64,000 nt of DNA, from NCBI RefSeq assembly GCF_036227205.1, contig NZ_CP109442.1:6696001-6760000 (forward strand), given 5' to 3'. The notes beneath the pieces are model-generated. The model was not told the DNA's origin, ran no database searches, and worked only from the letters and a program-made list of their open reading frames with translations. Below are positions 25,073 to 33,018 of the stretch, piece by piece. Every line of letters begins with the position of its first letter. The stretch's first letter is position 1. The DNA is from Amycolatopsis sp. NBC_01480. Its GTDB lineage: Bacteria > Actinomycetota > Actinomycetes > Mycobacteriales > Pseudonocardiaceae. Both the position numbers and the translations under genes were made by a program.

Positions 25073-25720
25073 TCACATTCCGTGCGCGGTGACGTCGTCG
25101 AAGCGGAAGTCGAGCTCATCGCGGACGGCGACGACCCCGCGCACGCGCTGTGCCGCCTGAACTGCTTGCTCTGCCACGCTTCTCAGCCCGACGGCGCCGG
25201 TAAGCGTGACGATGCCCTGGGCGACCTGCACGTCGATGTCCGCCGGTGCACCGGTTTCGGCCTCGGCCCGGATCTCGGCGTCCGGCCGCAGGAACGCGGA
25301 CAGGACGTCACGGTGGGAAATCAGCCCGATCAGCCGGGTGTTCTGGTCCACCACGCAGAGCTGGGCCGATCTGGCGTCGGCGAGCCGCCGGAGCGCCGCG
25401 TGCAGGGGCGCGCCGGCGGCGATGGTGGGCGCGGGCGCGGTCATCAGCTCGGCGGCGGTGCTCGCGCCTGCCTTCCGCCACCGGCTCCGGCGCCGCGGCC
25501 CGCCGAGGGTGGGCAGCCGGTCCGCGCCGCCGTGGAACTCGTGCTTCGCCGCCACGTCGGCCGCGGTGACGAGCCCGATCGGCCGACCGGCCGGATCGAT
25601 GACCGGCACCGCCGGCGCCCCGTGTTCCAGCAGAGCCGTGACCAGTTCCCGGAACGACGTCTCGCGTCCAGCCGTGACGACCTGGCGCGCCATCACGTCC
25701 GCTACTCGCTGATCGCACAT
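25073..25720 (-). CDS. CBS-pair protein with C-terminal BON domain
   Basis: This 215-residue protein has two CBS motifs, usually adenine-nucleotide sensors (VADVMARQVVTAGRETSFRELV with PVIDPAGRPIGLVTAADV; then AAELMTAPAPTI with LCVVDQNTRLIGLISHRDV). A BON domain follows from about residue 145 (VQVAQGIVTLTGAVGLRS). This combination is common in actinobacteria, often in stress or hypoxia regulons, but the ligand and partner are unknown. It is convergent with phosphofructokinase, ending only 11 bases from it, and is followed upstream by a VOC-family gene on the same strand. Confidence 0.85.
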   Translation of the reverse strand: MCDQRVADVMARQVVTAGRETSFRELVTALLEHGAPAVPVIDPAGRPIGLVTAADVAAKHEFHGGADRLPTLGGPRRRSRWRKAGASTAAELMTAPAPTIAAGAPLHAALRRLADARSAQLCVVDQNTRLIGLISHRDVLSAFLRPDAEIRAEAETGAPADIDVQVAQGIVTLTGAVGLRSVAEQAVQAAQRVRGVVAVRDELDFRFDDVTAHGM

Positions 25721-25739
25721 GGCTTTCCTCGGGGTGTGG

Positions 25740-26138
25740 TCATTCCGGGCCGGCGAAGAACTCGAGCGGGATGTTGTCCGGGTCGCGGAAGGAAACGCCG
25801 CTGCCGTAGTGCGCTTTCTTGACCCCGCCGTGCCGGATGCCGAGCTCGTCCAGCCGGCCGGCCCACTCCGCCAGCTCGGCCTGCGACCCGACCGCGAACC
25901 CGACGTGGTCCAGCCCGGTGCGGCGTTCGTCCGCCCGGTCCCGGGTTTCCTTGCCGAGGTGGGTGTGCAGCCCGAAGAGCATGCCGCCGCCGAGCTCGAA
26001 GACCGTGTGGTGGAACTCGCCGCCTTCTTCGTCCTCGTCCAGGACGGGCCCAGCGCCGAACAGCTTCGTGTACCACTCGATGCTGCGCGGAAGATCGGAC
26101 ACGGTGATCGCGACGTGCTGCAAACCTGGGAAACCCAT
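25740..26138 (-). CDS. VOC (glyoxalase/dioxygenase) superfamily protein
   Basis: The 132-residue product is a small vicinal-oxygen-chelate protein with two beta-alpha-beta-beta-beta units. It shows LQHVAITVSDLPRSIEWYTKLFG, a central HHTVFELGGGMLFGLHTH, LDHVGFAVGS, and SFRDPDNIPLEFFAG. The metal-binding His and Glu positions usual for the fold are present (HVAIT, HVGFA, LEFF). Substrate cannot be inferred. The ATG at 26138 starts right at the conserved region. An 11-bp inverted repeat lies 18 bases upstream of it. Confidence 0.85.
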   Translation of the reverse strand: MGFPGLQHVAITVSDLPRSIEWYTKLFGAGPVLDEDEEGGEFHHTVFELGGGMLFGLHTHLGKETRDRADERRTGLDHVGFAVGSQAELAEWAGRLDELGIRHGGVKKAHYGSGVSFRDPDNIPLEFFAGPE

Positions 26139-26156
26139 GTGCACCCCTTCGTGCGG

Positions 26157-26189
26157 CCGGTATGCCCGCCCGGCGTGTGGGCATACCGG
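26157..26189 (-). promoter_or_regulatory. Inverted repeat upstream of VOC gene
   Basis: CCGGTATGCCC (26157-26167) and its exact complement (26179-26189) flank an 11-base spacer immediately upstream of the leftward VOC gene. The position suits an operator or a leader hairpin. No dedicated regulator gene is adjacent. Confidence 0.4.
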
Positions 26190-26394
26190 TGTTCTTACCA
26201 GCCGCCGTACCGCCGGAGCCCGTCCGATCGAACGGGCGGCGGCGCGGACGGGACGAACGGGGGCCGGGGCTGAACGAGCGGAGCACGAAGTCCTGACCCG
26301 ATGCGAGCGGCGGCCAGGTCCGCGAGCGACCCGAAGGCCGCCAGGAGGTTCGCGGCCGAGGTTGCGCTGTCGCCGAAGCTGGAGCGAGGCCGTC

Positions 26395-26483
26395 CCTCGA
26401 CCGGCGAAGGACTCGGCAAACGCGAGATCATCCGCTGCCTCGAGCGCTACCTCGCCCGCGAGACCTACACCGGCCTTCCCTGA
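26395..26483 (+). pseudogene. IS110-family transposase C-terminal scar
   Basis: A short rightward frame encodes GKREIIRCLERYLARETYTG followed closely by a stop, resembling the extreme C-terminus of actinomycete IS110 transposases. Nothing upstream resembles the catalytic DEDD part, and the preceding codons look like random sequence. No terminal repeats are visible, as expected for IS110. I read it as the end of an old insertion; the match is from memory of family sequences and is short. Confidence 0.42.
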
Positions 26484-26796
26484 TCGTCGGCTTGAGCGTC
26501 CGGTGTCGCAGGACAGGCCGCCGGTGTCGTTGGTCATGCAGTAGACGGCCCGGCTCGACTCGGAGTCGGTCGGATCGCTCTGGTCGCCGACCCTCTGGAT
26601 GGTGATGTGCCGCGGGTCCTGGGGGCGGCGCCGGCACCGGCGGCTTGCCCCAGGGGTGCCACGCCAGCAGGCCGCCGCCGAAACCGGCGAACAGGACCGC
26701 GGCGATCAGCAGGCCGTGGCCGCTCCGGGGTCTGTCAGGCATGGCCTGGGGCTGCGGGAACGACGGTTGCGGGGCAGGGGTGTCCGGGTTCGACAT
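26484..26796 (-). pseudogene. Frameshifted single-pass membrane or exported protein
   Basis: From an ATG at 26796 the frame gives a short proline-rich head, one membrane segment (GLLIAAVLFAGFGGGLLAW) and a proline linker, then turns into low-quality arginine-rich sequence. At the CCCCC run near 26626, moving to another frame gives sensible sequence (RHITIQRVGDQSD, then AVYCMTNDTGGLSC). So one base has been lost or gained, either in nature or in sequencing. The restored frame runs into the IS110-like scar at 26483 without its own stop, which suggests truncation by that insertion. Function unknown. Confidence 0.5.
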
Positions 26797-27070
26797 TCCG
26801 GACAGTCAACCGCATCGCCGCCGGGCCCGGGACGGTAATCGCGAGAGACGGCGGGGACTTCCACGTCGCCGTGGCAGCACCGCCCGGCGGCAGTGCGAAG
26901 GTCCACTCCGGACAGACCGTGCGCGTCCTGGGGACGAGCGGCGGCCGCCGGTGGCGCAGCGCCCACTCGCGATAAGCGTTGAGCGGCAACCGGATCCGCG
27001 CCTGCGGGGTCCGGCTGCCTGCCACGGCCGCGGTGAACTGGCGGCAGGAAAGGGTGATCAGGTGCGCCAC
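26735..27070 (-). CDS. Hypothetical protein
   Basis: A 111-residue leftward frame starts at a GTG (27070) with plausible composition: LITLSCRQFTAAVAG, RIRLPLNAYREWALRH, CPEWTFALPPGGAATATW. It has no recognised domain, no clear signal peptide and no membrane helix. It overlaps the start of the frameshifted membrane gene by 62 bases in the same direction, which is longer than usual, so either its C-terminus or the neighbour's start may be wrong. It might be a truncated exported protein. Low confidence. Confidence 0.35.
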   Translation of the reverse strand: MAHLITLSCRQFTAAVAGSRTPQARIRLPLNAYREWALRHRRPPLVPRTRTVCPEWTFALPPGGAATATWKSPPSLAITVPGPAAMRLTVRNVEPGHPCPATVVPAAPGHA

Positions 27071-27115
27071 CGGCGCGTCCCGCGTGCTCGTCGTCGATTC
27101 GGCACGCCCGGCAAC

Positions 27116-27823
27116 TCAGCCGTTCTGCCGCTGGTAGGCCTGGATTTCCCGGACGCGGCCGGTGAGACCGCGTCGCCGGTTCACGGCGAGTTGCAGATCC
27201 AGGGGAGCGACCGGCACGTCGTGGCCGCGCCAGCGCACGTGCTCGAGCCGGGCGGCGGCGGCCGGTCCCTGCTCATGCGGCTCGGGCTCATCGACGTCGG
27301 CATGCACCCCGGCGATCCATTTGAGCAGGCAGCCGGCGAACGCCCGGCCGCCGCTGTCGGCGATCCAGCCGGTCATCGCGGTGACCGGCTCGACCAGGAG
27401 ATCCTCGAGGAGGGCTCCGGCGAGCTGGGCGTCGTCCACCCAGAAGTCCAGATCGCCCGGCCCGACCTCGATCCCGCGCACGGCCAAGGCGCCGGAGCCG
27501 TAGAGAAACCAGCGCAAACGGCTGCCTTCGGTCCGCGCCAGGAAGACCTCCAGCGCCTCGCGCCACCGCACGGGGCTCCGCCGGGCGCTCTGCAACAGCA
27601 TCTCCTGCAGATGGCGGGCGAAGTTGGCGTGCGTGCGCCGGACGTTCCCGGTCGCCGAGAGGCGGCGGGCGAACCCGCCGGCGGCGGGGGTGAAACCCAT
27701 GTGCAGCAACCGTTCCCGGTAAAGCGGGTCGTCGGTGCGAACCTCGTAGACCGCTTGGCCGCGGTGGATCTCCACCGAGGTGGCCAGCCCTGGCGCCGGG
27801 TGGAGCTCCCCTTCGCCGGTCAT
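27116..27823 (-). CDS. Nucleotidyltransferase-fold hypothetical protein
   Basis: The 235-residue protein contains a pattern like the nucleotidyltransferase fold (FLYGSGALAVRGIEVGPGDLDFWVDD, abridged here to its Gly-Ser-Gly and Asp-Leu-Asp elements). Later acidic residues (GVHADVDEPE) could form the third carboxylate. This resembles antibiotic or small-molecule nucleotidyltransferase relatives, without matching a named family by eye. Its ATG (27823) overlaps the stop of the upstream TetR gene as ATGA, so both are translated from one transcript under the palindromic operators at 28475 and 28530. Substrate unknown. Confidence 0.6.
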   Translation of the reverse strand: MTGEGELHPAPGLATSVEIHRGQAVYEVRTDDPLYRERLLHMGFTPAAGGFARRLSATGNVRRTHANFARHLQEMLLQSARRSPVRWREALEVFLARTEGSRLRWFLYGSGALAVRGIEVGPGDLDFWVDDAQLAGALLEDLLVEPVTAMTGWIADSGGRAFAGCLLKWIAGVHADVDEPEPHEQGPAAAARLEHVRWRGHDVPVAPLDLQLAVNRRRGLTGRVREIQAYQRQNG

Positions 27824-28455
27824 TCCTGGCCACCAGCCCGAAGACCGTCGATGCCCGCGCAGAGCAGCCGGATGCTCTGCGCGAACGTCTCGTCCGGCCC
27901 GTGTTGCGAAGCGCTCGCGATGGTCAGTGGGAAGCGTTCGCCAAGATCCGCGAACGTGGCCGCGTCGATGTCGGGAGTGTCCGATTCGCTCTGCTCCTGC
28001 AGCACAAAACCGGTGACGTAGCTGAGCAACGCGTCCGCGCCGATGATGCGGTGCGGGTCGGGGACTCCGGCGTCGGCCAGGGTTTGCAGGAGGCGTTCCA
28101 TTACCGACAAGGCGCCGGAGCTGAGGACTTTCGGGCTGTCGGCGAGCAGGATCGCGCCGCCGGGGTGGCGTTTGATGCTTTCGCGCAACGTCGAGGCCTG
28201 CGCTTCGACGCGCGCCGGCCAGTCCGCGTCCTCGGGTAGGGCGGCCAGGGCGGCGGTTCCGTCGTCGTAGGCCTGCCGGGCGACGCGGTCGGCCATCAGC
28301 TGGAGCAGGGCGCCCTTGTTCCGCACGTGGTAGTAGAGGCTCCCGGCGTGCACGTCGAGCCGCTCGGCCACCTGCCGCATGGACAGCGCCTGGTAGCCCA
28401 CCTCGGCGAACGCGGTCATGCCCGCGTCGATGATCCGGTCTGTGGTCAGCTTCAC
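27820..28455 (-). CDS. TetR-family repressor
   Basis: This 211-residue protein has a TetR helix-turn-helix (IIDAGMTAFAEVGYQALSMRQVAERLDVHAGSL, of which AERLDVHAGSLYYHVRNK is the recognition part). A ligand-binding C-terminal domain of about 150 residues follows. The GTG at 28455 is preferred over the upstream frame because it precedes MKLTTDRIIDAG directly. It is divergent from a rhomboid-like membrane gene. Between them lie two related palindromes, one perfect, that should be its operators. The gene is translationally coupled to a nucleotidyltransferase-fold protein. Confidence 0.88.
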   Translation of the reverse strand: MKLTTDRIIDAGMTAFAEVGYQALSMRQVAERLDVHAGSLYYHVRNKGALLQLMADRVARQAYDDGTAALAALPEDADWPARVEAQASTLRESIKRHPGGAILLADSPKVLSSGALSVMERLLQTLADAGVPDPHRIIGADALLSYVTGFVLQEQSESDTPDIDAATFADLGERFPLTIASASQHGPDETFAQSIRLLCAGIDGLRAGGQE

Positions 28456-28474
28456 AACCCCAGCGTAGCGCATC

Positions 28475-28546
28475 TTTCAAACACTGTTTGAAACTGGCCG
28501 CGGCAGCTGTTACGGTCATCCCCAGCAGATTCAAACGGTGTTCGAA
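28475..28546. promoter_or_regulatory. Two TetR operators in divergent promoter
   Basis: TTTCAAACACTGTTTGAAA at 28475-28493 is a perfect 9-bp inverted repeat around one base. A related imperfect copy, TTCAAACGGTGTTCGAA, lies at 28530-28546, just 15 bases before the rhomboid-like start. Both fit TetR binding sites and would let the repressor control itself and the divergent gene. Confidence 0.72.
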
Positions 28547-28561
28547 ACTGGGGGCTCACGC

Positions 28562-29287
28562 ATGGACGCGGTGCTGTTCAACCTGACCACGGCGGCACTG
28601 ATGGTGCTGGTTTTCCTGAGCGCCCGGACGGTGGTCGGGGTCGAAACGATTATGAAGCGGCGCATCCCGTGGTTCGCCGCCGGGCTGACTTCGGTGGCGG
28701 TGGCCGGGCTCGTCACGCAGGTGTGCTGGAGCGGGGCGATGGACCTCTTCGACGCCGACCCGGCCAAATCCGGCTGGTGGCGGATCGTCACCTCGGTGTT
28801 CATGCAGAACGGCGGCCCGGTCGGGGACGCCTACAACCTGCTGACGCTCGCCGTCATCGCCGCGCTGGCCGAGTGGTTCTGGAGCGGCCCGCTGATGCTG
28901 GCGCTGTTCGCCGGGGGCATTTTCCTGCCGCAGCTCGTCGACACGCTGTTCGGCGCGACCGGCGGCAGCACCGACCCGCGCAACTTCGCCGGCAGCTCCG
29001 GCGCGACCTACTTCCTCGGCGCGACGCTGGCCGCGGCCCTGCTGCTGCGCAGCCGCGTGGTGAAGGAGCGGCTGCTCGGGGCGAGCGTCCCGGTGTTCGG
29101 CCTGGTGCTGTGGTTCGCCCAGGAGAACGGGCACGGTCTGGTGGCGGCGTACGGTTTCGTGCTCGGCGGCGTGGTCTGGCTCGTGGGACGCCGGCTGCTC
29201 GACCCGGAGCGCGACCTCACGCGGGCCCCGCGCCGCACGGTCGGCTCGGTCGCCGCGATCGTCCGGAAGCCGCGCGCCGGGGTCTGA
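28562..29287 (+). CDS. Rhomboid-like integral membrane protein
   Basis: The 241-residue protein has about six membrane segments. It carries a rhomboid-like arrangement: WWRIVTSVFMQNGG (loop 1 region), a serine motif GSSGATYFLGA and, in the last helix, a histidine in NGHGLVAAYGFVLGG. Ser and His would form the catalytic dyad of an intramembrane protease. The WR motif is conserved but overall similarity is weak, so an inactive or different function is possible. The ATG at 28562 follows the second TetR operator closely, implying tight repression by the divergent TetR. Confidence 0.68.
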   Translation: MDAVLFNLTTAALMVLVFLSARTVVGVETIMKRRIPWFAAGLTSVAVAGLVTQVCWSGAMDLFDADPAKSGWWRIVTSVFMQNGGPVGDAYNLLTLAVIAALAEWFWSGPLMLALFAGGIFLPQLVDTLFGATGGSTDPRNFAGSSGATYFLGATLAAALLLRSRVVKERLLGASVPVFGLVLWFAQENGHGLVAAYGFVLGGVVWLVGRRLLDPERDLTRAPRRTVGSVAAIVRKPRAGV

Positions 29288-29468
29288 TCCCGGAGTCCGT
29301 TTGCCTTGCGGTGGCCGGGAAAGAACCAGGCGGTTCGGGCAGAAGCGCGGAGCAACCAGGGCAGTTACCGGGTGAGTTCAACTTCCGTCCCCTCCGGCGT
29401 CGTCTGGGGTTCAGGCGGTGCTGGTCGACTTGCCGGTGTTCCTGACCGGCCGGCTCGTAGAGGACGAA

Positions 29469-30011
29469 GTGACACAATTCGCACAAGGCGGGGATGGTGA
29501 CCCGCTGGCCTCGTACACCGCCGAGGTCGAGGACATCAAAGCCAAGGCCGAGGAGATGACCGAGCGGCTGCGCACCGCCGCCGGGACCGCGCGGACGCCG
29601 GACGGCGCCGTGTCCGTGACCGTCGGCGCGGCCGGGGTCCTGCAGGAGATCACCTTCGGTGCCAAGGCTTATCACCGGCCGCCGGAGGCGCTCTCCGCGA
29701 CCGTGATGCAGCTGATCGCCACCGCGCAGAAGCAGGTTTCGGCCGAGGTCTACGGCGCGTTCGGCGGACTGGTCGGCGGTGAGGGCTCCGAGGCGATATC
29801 GATCCTGCAGGAGTTCCTGCCGCAGCCGGACGATGAGGAGGACGAGCCGGCGCCGCCCGCGGCCGCGCCTCCGCCTCCGCCGCCGCACCAGCAGCATCCG
29901 CCGCCACCGGCTGCGCCGCCCCGTCCGCAGGAGAACCCGCCGTCGCCTTCGCCGCGCCGCCCGCCCCGGTCGGCCCCGGTCGAGGACGACCTCGACAACA
30001 ATCCTTGGTAG
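29469..30011 (+). CDS. YbaB/EbfC-like protein of a type VII secretion cassette
   Basis: The 180-residue product has a YbaB-like core (YTAEVEDIKAKAEEMTERL, then VSVTVGAAGVLQEITFG), which in actinobacteria often sits beside ESX-type substrates. An acidic and very proline-rich tail follows from about residue 115. The GTG at 29469 has GAGGA five bases upstream; earlier starts add a hydrophobic non-homologous stretch. The next gene, an EspC-like protein, begins 14 bases later. YbaB-fold members bind DNA elsewhere; in this setting a chaperone-like or structural role is equally possible. Confidence 0.72.
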   Translation: MTQFAQGGDGDPLASYTAEVEDIKAKAEEMTERLRTAAGTARTPDGAVSVTVGAAGVLQEITFGAKAYHRPPEALSATVMQLIATAQKQVSAEVYGAFGGLVGGEGSEAISILQEFLPQPDDEEDEPAPPAAAPPPPPPHQQHPPPPAAPPRPQENPPSPSPRRPPRSAPVEDDLDNNPW

Positions 30012-30024
30012 AAAGGCAGAACCG

Positions 30025-30357
30025 GTGGCAGGCAACGGTTTCACGGTCATCCCGGACGAGCTGCACAAATTCAGCGGCTACCTCACCGGCACCACCGCGC
30101 CCGCGGTGAAGGAGGCCGCCAGCGGCGTGCACGGCGCGAACGGCTTCGACAACCAGGCGTTCGGCATCCTCCTCGCGCAGATCCTCGCCGTCCCGGCGCG
30201 GATCGCGATGGGCGTCGTGGCGGGCAACCTGGACAAGATCTCGGACGACGTCAACGCGACGGCGGACGCCACGAAAAAGGCCGCGGAGGCCTACACCAAC
30301 CAGGACGAGGCCGCTTCGAAAGGGCTCGGGACCTTCAAGGCGGAACTGAAACAATGA
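30025..30357 (+). CDS. EspC/DUF2580-like type VII secretion-associated protein
   Basis: The 110-residue helical protein begins GTG and shows FTVIPDELHKFSGYL, a long helix, then VVAGNLDKISDDVNATADAT. This is the pattern of small ESX secretion-associated proteins that pair with larger substrates. No WXG motif is present in the centre. There is no signal peptide, consistent with type VII export. Its stop overlaps the ATG of the large downstream protein (ATGA), so the two are translated together and probably form a partner pair, as PE/PPE and EsxA/EsxB pairs do. Confidence 0.7.
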   Translation: MAGNGFTVIPDELHKFSGYLTGTTAPAVKEAASGVHGANGFDNQAFGILLAQILAVPARIAMGVVAGNLDKISDDVNATADATKKAAEAYTNQDEAASKGLGTFKAELKQ

Positions 30358-31943
30358 CAGTCCCCATCACGTCCTCGAACTCGACGACCGGGGCCGGCGC
30401 GATCGACAGCTGGCACAGCGTGGCCTCGGCGATCACCGAGATCAAGACCGCCCACGGGGCCGACGCCGCGGCGATCGGCGTCGAGATCGGCGTGACGGTG
30501 ATCGGCGCGATCGCCGACACCGCCGCGCTGCTGCTGGACCCGCTGGCGAAGCTGGTGTCGGCCGGCCTCGGCTGGCTGATCGAGCACATCTCCTTCCTCA
30601 AGGAGCCGCTGGACCAGGTGGCCGGCGACCCGGCGGAGATCAAGAAGCTGGCCGACGAGCTGCACAAGATCGGCGAGACGCTCCGCAACGCCGCCAAGGA
30701 CATGGACGCGACGCTCGCCGCCCAGGTCACCAACTGGAAGGGCGACGGGTACGAGGCCTTCAAGAAAGAGGTCGAAACCCGGCGCGGGCAGATCGACGAC
30801 TCGGGCCACTCCGTCGACATCGCCGGCTACGTGGTCGAGACCACGATGGCGCTGGTCACCGCGGTGCGCTCGCTGCTGCGCGACCTGATCACCACGGTGC
30901 TGGGCGACATCATCGCCACGGTGCTGGTCGGGCTGGCGATGGCCGCGTTCACCTTCGGCGCGTCACTGGTCGCGGCGGTCGGCACGAGCGTCGCGCTGGC
31001 CGCGGCGCAGGCGGTGTCGTTCGCCGCGAAGCTGGCCAGGCTGATGGGCCTGGGGGAGCGGACCGTCGCGCGGCTGGTGAAGCTCTCCGCGTCGATCAAG
31101 CCGGTCCCGAAGACCAGCGGGGCGGGGCACGAGCTGACCTCGATCACGCCGCACACGGGCGGCACCGGCACGCCGCACACCGAAACCCCGCCGGGCTCGC
31201 CGACTCCGCACAACGACACGCCGGAGGGCACTCCGCCGCCGACCCCACACGACGAGACTCCGTCGCCGACCCCGCACGAGGAGACCCCGCCGGGCACCCC
31301 GCACAACGACGACGAGGTGCTGAACGACTGGGTCAACGCGGACAACCACTTCAACGGCCCACCGCAGGGCCAGCACAACCCGCCGCACGAAGACGCGCCG
31401 AACCCCCACGACGACACTTCGAGCACCCACGACGACACCCCGACCCCGCACGATGACACGCCGAGTCCGCATGACGAGACGCCGACGCCCCACGACGAGA
31501 CGCCGACCCCGCATGACGAGACGCCGAACCCGCACGACGAGAGCACGAACACCTCCGGGGACCACACCGACACCCCGCCGGCGAAGCCCCCGGAGCCGCA
31601 GTCGCCGCTCAAGCCGTGGGAAATCAAGAAGATGAAGGCGCACGAGGACTGGCTCAAGGGCGCGAGCTGGGACAAGGTCAAGTGGGTCGAGAACCAGTTC
31701 AAGACCAACCCGAAGCTCCAGCCGTACTACCCGGTGCTCAAGGGCCTGTCGGACGCTAAGAGCAGCAAGAACTTCGCCGGCTGGGTCGGCAAGGACTTCG
31801 TGAACATCGACAAGGCGCTCACCGACATCCAGATGCAGGCCGACGCCGCCTGGGCGGATTCGGACAAGCAGTGGCGCGAGCAGCACCCGGACCCGGCCGG
31901 GTCCGATCCCGCCCCGGCCGACTCCGGCCAGCAGAAGGCCTGA
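30354..31943 (+). CDS. Putative type VII-secreted protein with His/Pro/Asp repeat
   Basis: The 529-residue protein has an N-terminal helical domain (GLGWLIEHISFLKEPLD, then WKGDGYEAFKKEV, a WXG-like turn). A hydrophobic glycine/alanine region follows at about 180-230, then a low-complexity segment of about 130 residues built from variants of PHDETPTP. The C-terminus is a charged helical domain of about 120 residues (WDKVKWVENQFKTNPKL) of unknown type. The N-terminal domain is shared with the Rhs protein at 43049. The layout (export domain, linker, C-terminal domain) fits a type VII effector. No immunity gene follows; the next gene is an alpha/beta hydrolase. Confidence 0.66.
   Translation: MTVPITSSNSTTGAGAIDSWHSVASAITEIKTAHGADAAAIGVEIGVTVIGAIADTAALLLDPLAKLVSAGLGWLIEHISFLKEPLDQVAGDPAEIKKLADELHKIGETLRNAAKDMDATLAAQVTNWKGDGYEAFKKEVETRRGQIDDSGHSVDIAGYVVETTMALVTAVRSLLRDLITTVLGDIIATVLVGLAMAAFTFGASLVAAVGTSVALAAAQAVSFAAKLARLMGLGERTVARLVKLSASIKPVPKTSGAGHELTSITPHTGGTGTPHTETPPGSPTPHNDTPEGTPPPTPHDETPSPTPHEETPPGTPHNDDEVLNDWVNADNHFNGPPQGQHNPPHEDAPNPHDDTSSTHDDTPTPHDDTPSPHDETPTPHDETPTPHDETPNPHDESTNTSGDHTDTPPAKPPEPQSPLKPWEIKKMKAHEDWLKGASWDKVKWVENQFKTNPKLQPYYPVLKGLSDAKSSKNFAGWVGKDFVNIDKALTDIQMQADAAWADSDKQWREQHPDPAGSDPAPADSGQQKA
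31150..31560 (+). repeat. Tandem-like PHDxTPxP coding repeat
   Basis: Within the preceding gene, 24-base units encoding variants of PHDETPTP recur, at first spaced and then directly adjacent between about 31395 and 31540. The repeat makes a histidine- and aspartate-rich linker able in principle to bind metal or span the cell envelope. Copy number is likely variable between strains. Confidence 0.75.
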
Positions 31944-31968
31944 CCGCCCAGTTTCATAGCTGTACCAC

Positions 31969-32002
31969 CGAGATCCCGCTGCCGACCGGCAGCGGGATCT
32001 CG
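31969..32002 (+). terminator. Hairpin ending type VII cassette
   Basis: A perfect 15-bp stem (CGAGATCCCGCTGCC at 31969-31983, complement at 31988-32002, loop GACC) lies 26 bases after the stop. It is the probable end of the YbaB-EspC-effector transcript. Confidence 0.65.
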
Positions 32003-32042
32003 TCGTCTGAAGGGTGCTGGGCGAACGGTCCGGAAGTCTTCG

Positions 32043-32083
32043 TGAGAGTGCACTTGCATGAACGCACGCGAGTCGTCTACAGT
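32043..32083 (+). promoter_or_regulatory. Promoter of alpha/beta hydrolase with possible TetR site
   Basis: TTGCAT (32054-32059) and TACAGT (32078-32083) are spaced 18 bases and lie about 35 bases upstream of the hydrolase start. The stretch TGAGAG-N3-ACTTGCAT (32043-32059) recurs at 33688-33704 upstream of the adjacent tetR gene, which makes it a candidate binding site for that regulator. Confidence 0.45.
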
Positions 32084-32117
32084 CATGCGAGTCAGCTCTT
32101 ACGAAGGAGATTCACCC

Positions 32118-32942
32118 ATGACCGCCTCAGCCACCACCAGCCGCACCCGGACCCTCGACCTGGCTGACGGCTTGTCCGTCACCGTCACCGAGTTCGGCGA
32201 GAACACCGACGGGCAGGCCGTGCTCCTGCTGCACGGCGGCGCCGGGCCCCGCTCGGTGGCCGGCCTCGCGACCGCGATGTCCGAGCACGTGTACACCGTC
32301 GCCCCGATCCACCCCGGCTTCGACGGCACGCCGCGGCCGGAGTGGGCCGACAGCTACGAGGACCTGGCCTGGGCCTACCTGGACCTGCTCGACCAGCTCG
32401 ACCTGAACGGGGTCATGGTGATCGGCAACTCGCTCGGCGGCCAGATCGCCACCGAGATGGCGCTGCGCGACACCCGCGGCCGCGTCGGCTGCCTGGTCCT
32501 GCTCAACGCCTCTGGCCCGAAGCCCGACGACGAGGGCGACATCCTCGACATCCGCACCATTCCGCCGCTCGAAATCGGCGGGCTGTCCTTCGCCAACGCG
32601 GCGTTCCGGCCGGACATGGCGAAGCTGACTGACGAGCAGCGCGCGGGCATGGCCGCCAACCAGAAGACCCAGGCCGTGTACGCGGGGGAGAACTTCGTCT
32701 ACGACCCGAAGATCCGCCGGCGCCTGCACCGCGTCACCCTGCCGGTGCTGGTGGTCTGGGGCGAGCAGGACGGCATCTTCAGCGCCCGTTACGGCCGCAC
32801 GTACGCCGGCGCGTTCCCGAACAGCCGTTTCGTGCCGGTCGAGGGCGCCGGGCACTTCCCGCAGATCGAGCAGCTGGGCGCCACCCTCGGCGCCATCGGC
32901 GATTTTGTCGACACCGTGGTGAAGCCGGGCCAGAACGCCTGA
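32118..32942 (+). CDS. Alpha/beta hydrolase
   Basis: The 274-residue protein has the alpha/beta hydrolase fold with the oxyanion segment LLLHGGAGPRS, the nucleophile elbow GNSLGG (Ser), an acidic residue in VVWGEQDGIF and the final histidine in GAGHFPQIEQ. Catalytic residues are complete. The ATG at 32118 follows a GAAGGAGA ribosome site, so the longer upstream frame is not used. Substrate is not evident. A convergent TetR gene (33019) with a shared upstream motif probably controls it. Confidence 0.87.
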   Translation: MTASATTSRTRTLDLADGLSVTVTEFGENTDGQAVLLLHGGAGPRSVAGLATAMSEHVYTVAPIHPGFDGTPRPEWADSYEDLAWAYLDLLDQLDLNGVMVIGNSLGGQIATEMALRDTRGRVGCLVLLNASGPKPDDEGDILDIRTIPPLEIGGLSFANAAFRPDMAKLTDEQRAGMAANQKTQAVYAGENFVYDPKIRRRLHRVTLPVLVVWGEQDGIFSARYGRTYAGAFPNSRFVPVEGAGHFPQIEQLGATLGAIGDFVDTVVKPGQNA

Positions 32943-32952
32943 TCGAACAACT

Positions 32953-32992
32953 CGCCGCGCCGGGGGCTGCAGAGCCTCCGGCGCGGCGTTTT
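32953..32992. terminator. Strong terminator between hydrolase and tetR
   Basis: A 16-bp stem with one G-T pair (32953-32968 with 32973-32988, loop GCAG) is followed by TTTT (32989-32992). It follows the hydrolase stop by 10 bases and can serve both this gene and the convergent tetR. Confidence 0.8.
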
Positions 32993-33018
32993 CGGTTCCG
33001 GGTACGGAAACCGCGGCC

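Noticed and set aside
31395..31540. Possible CRISPR or satellite array
   Set aside because: The periodicity is 24 bases, in frame, and encodes PHDxTPxP units inside a larger gene; there are no unique spacers.
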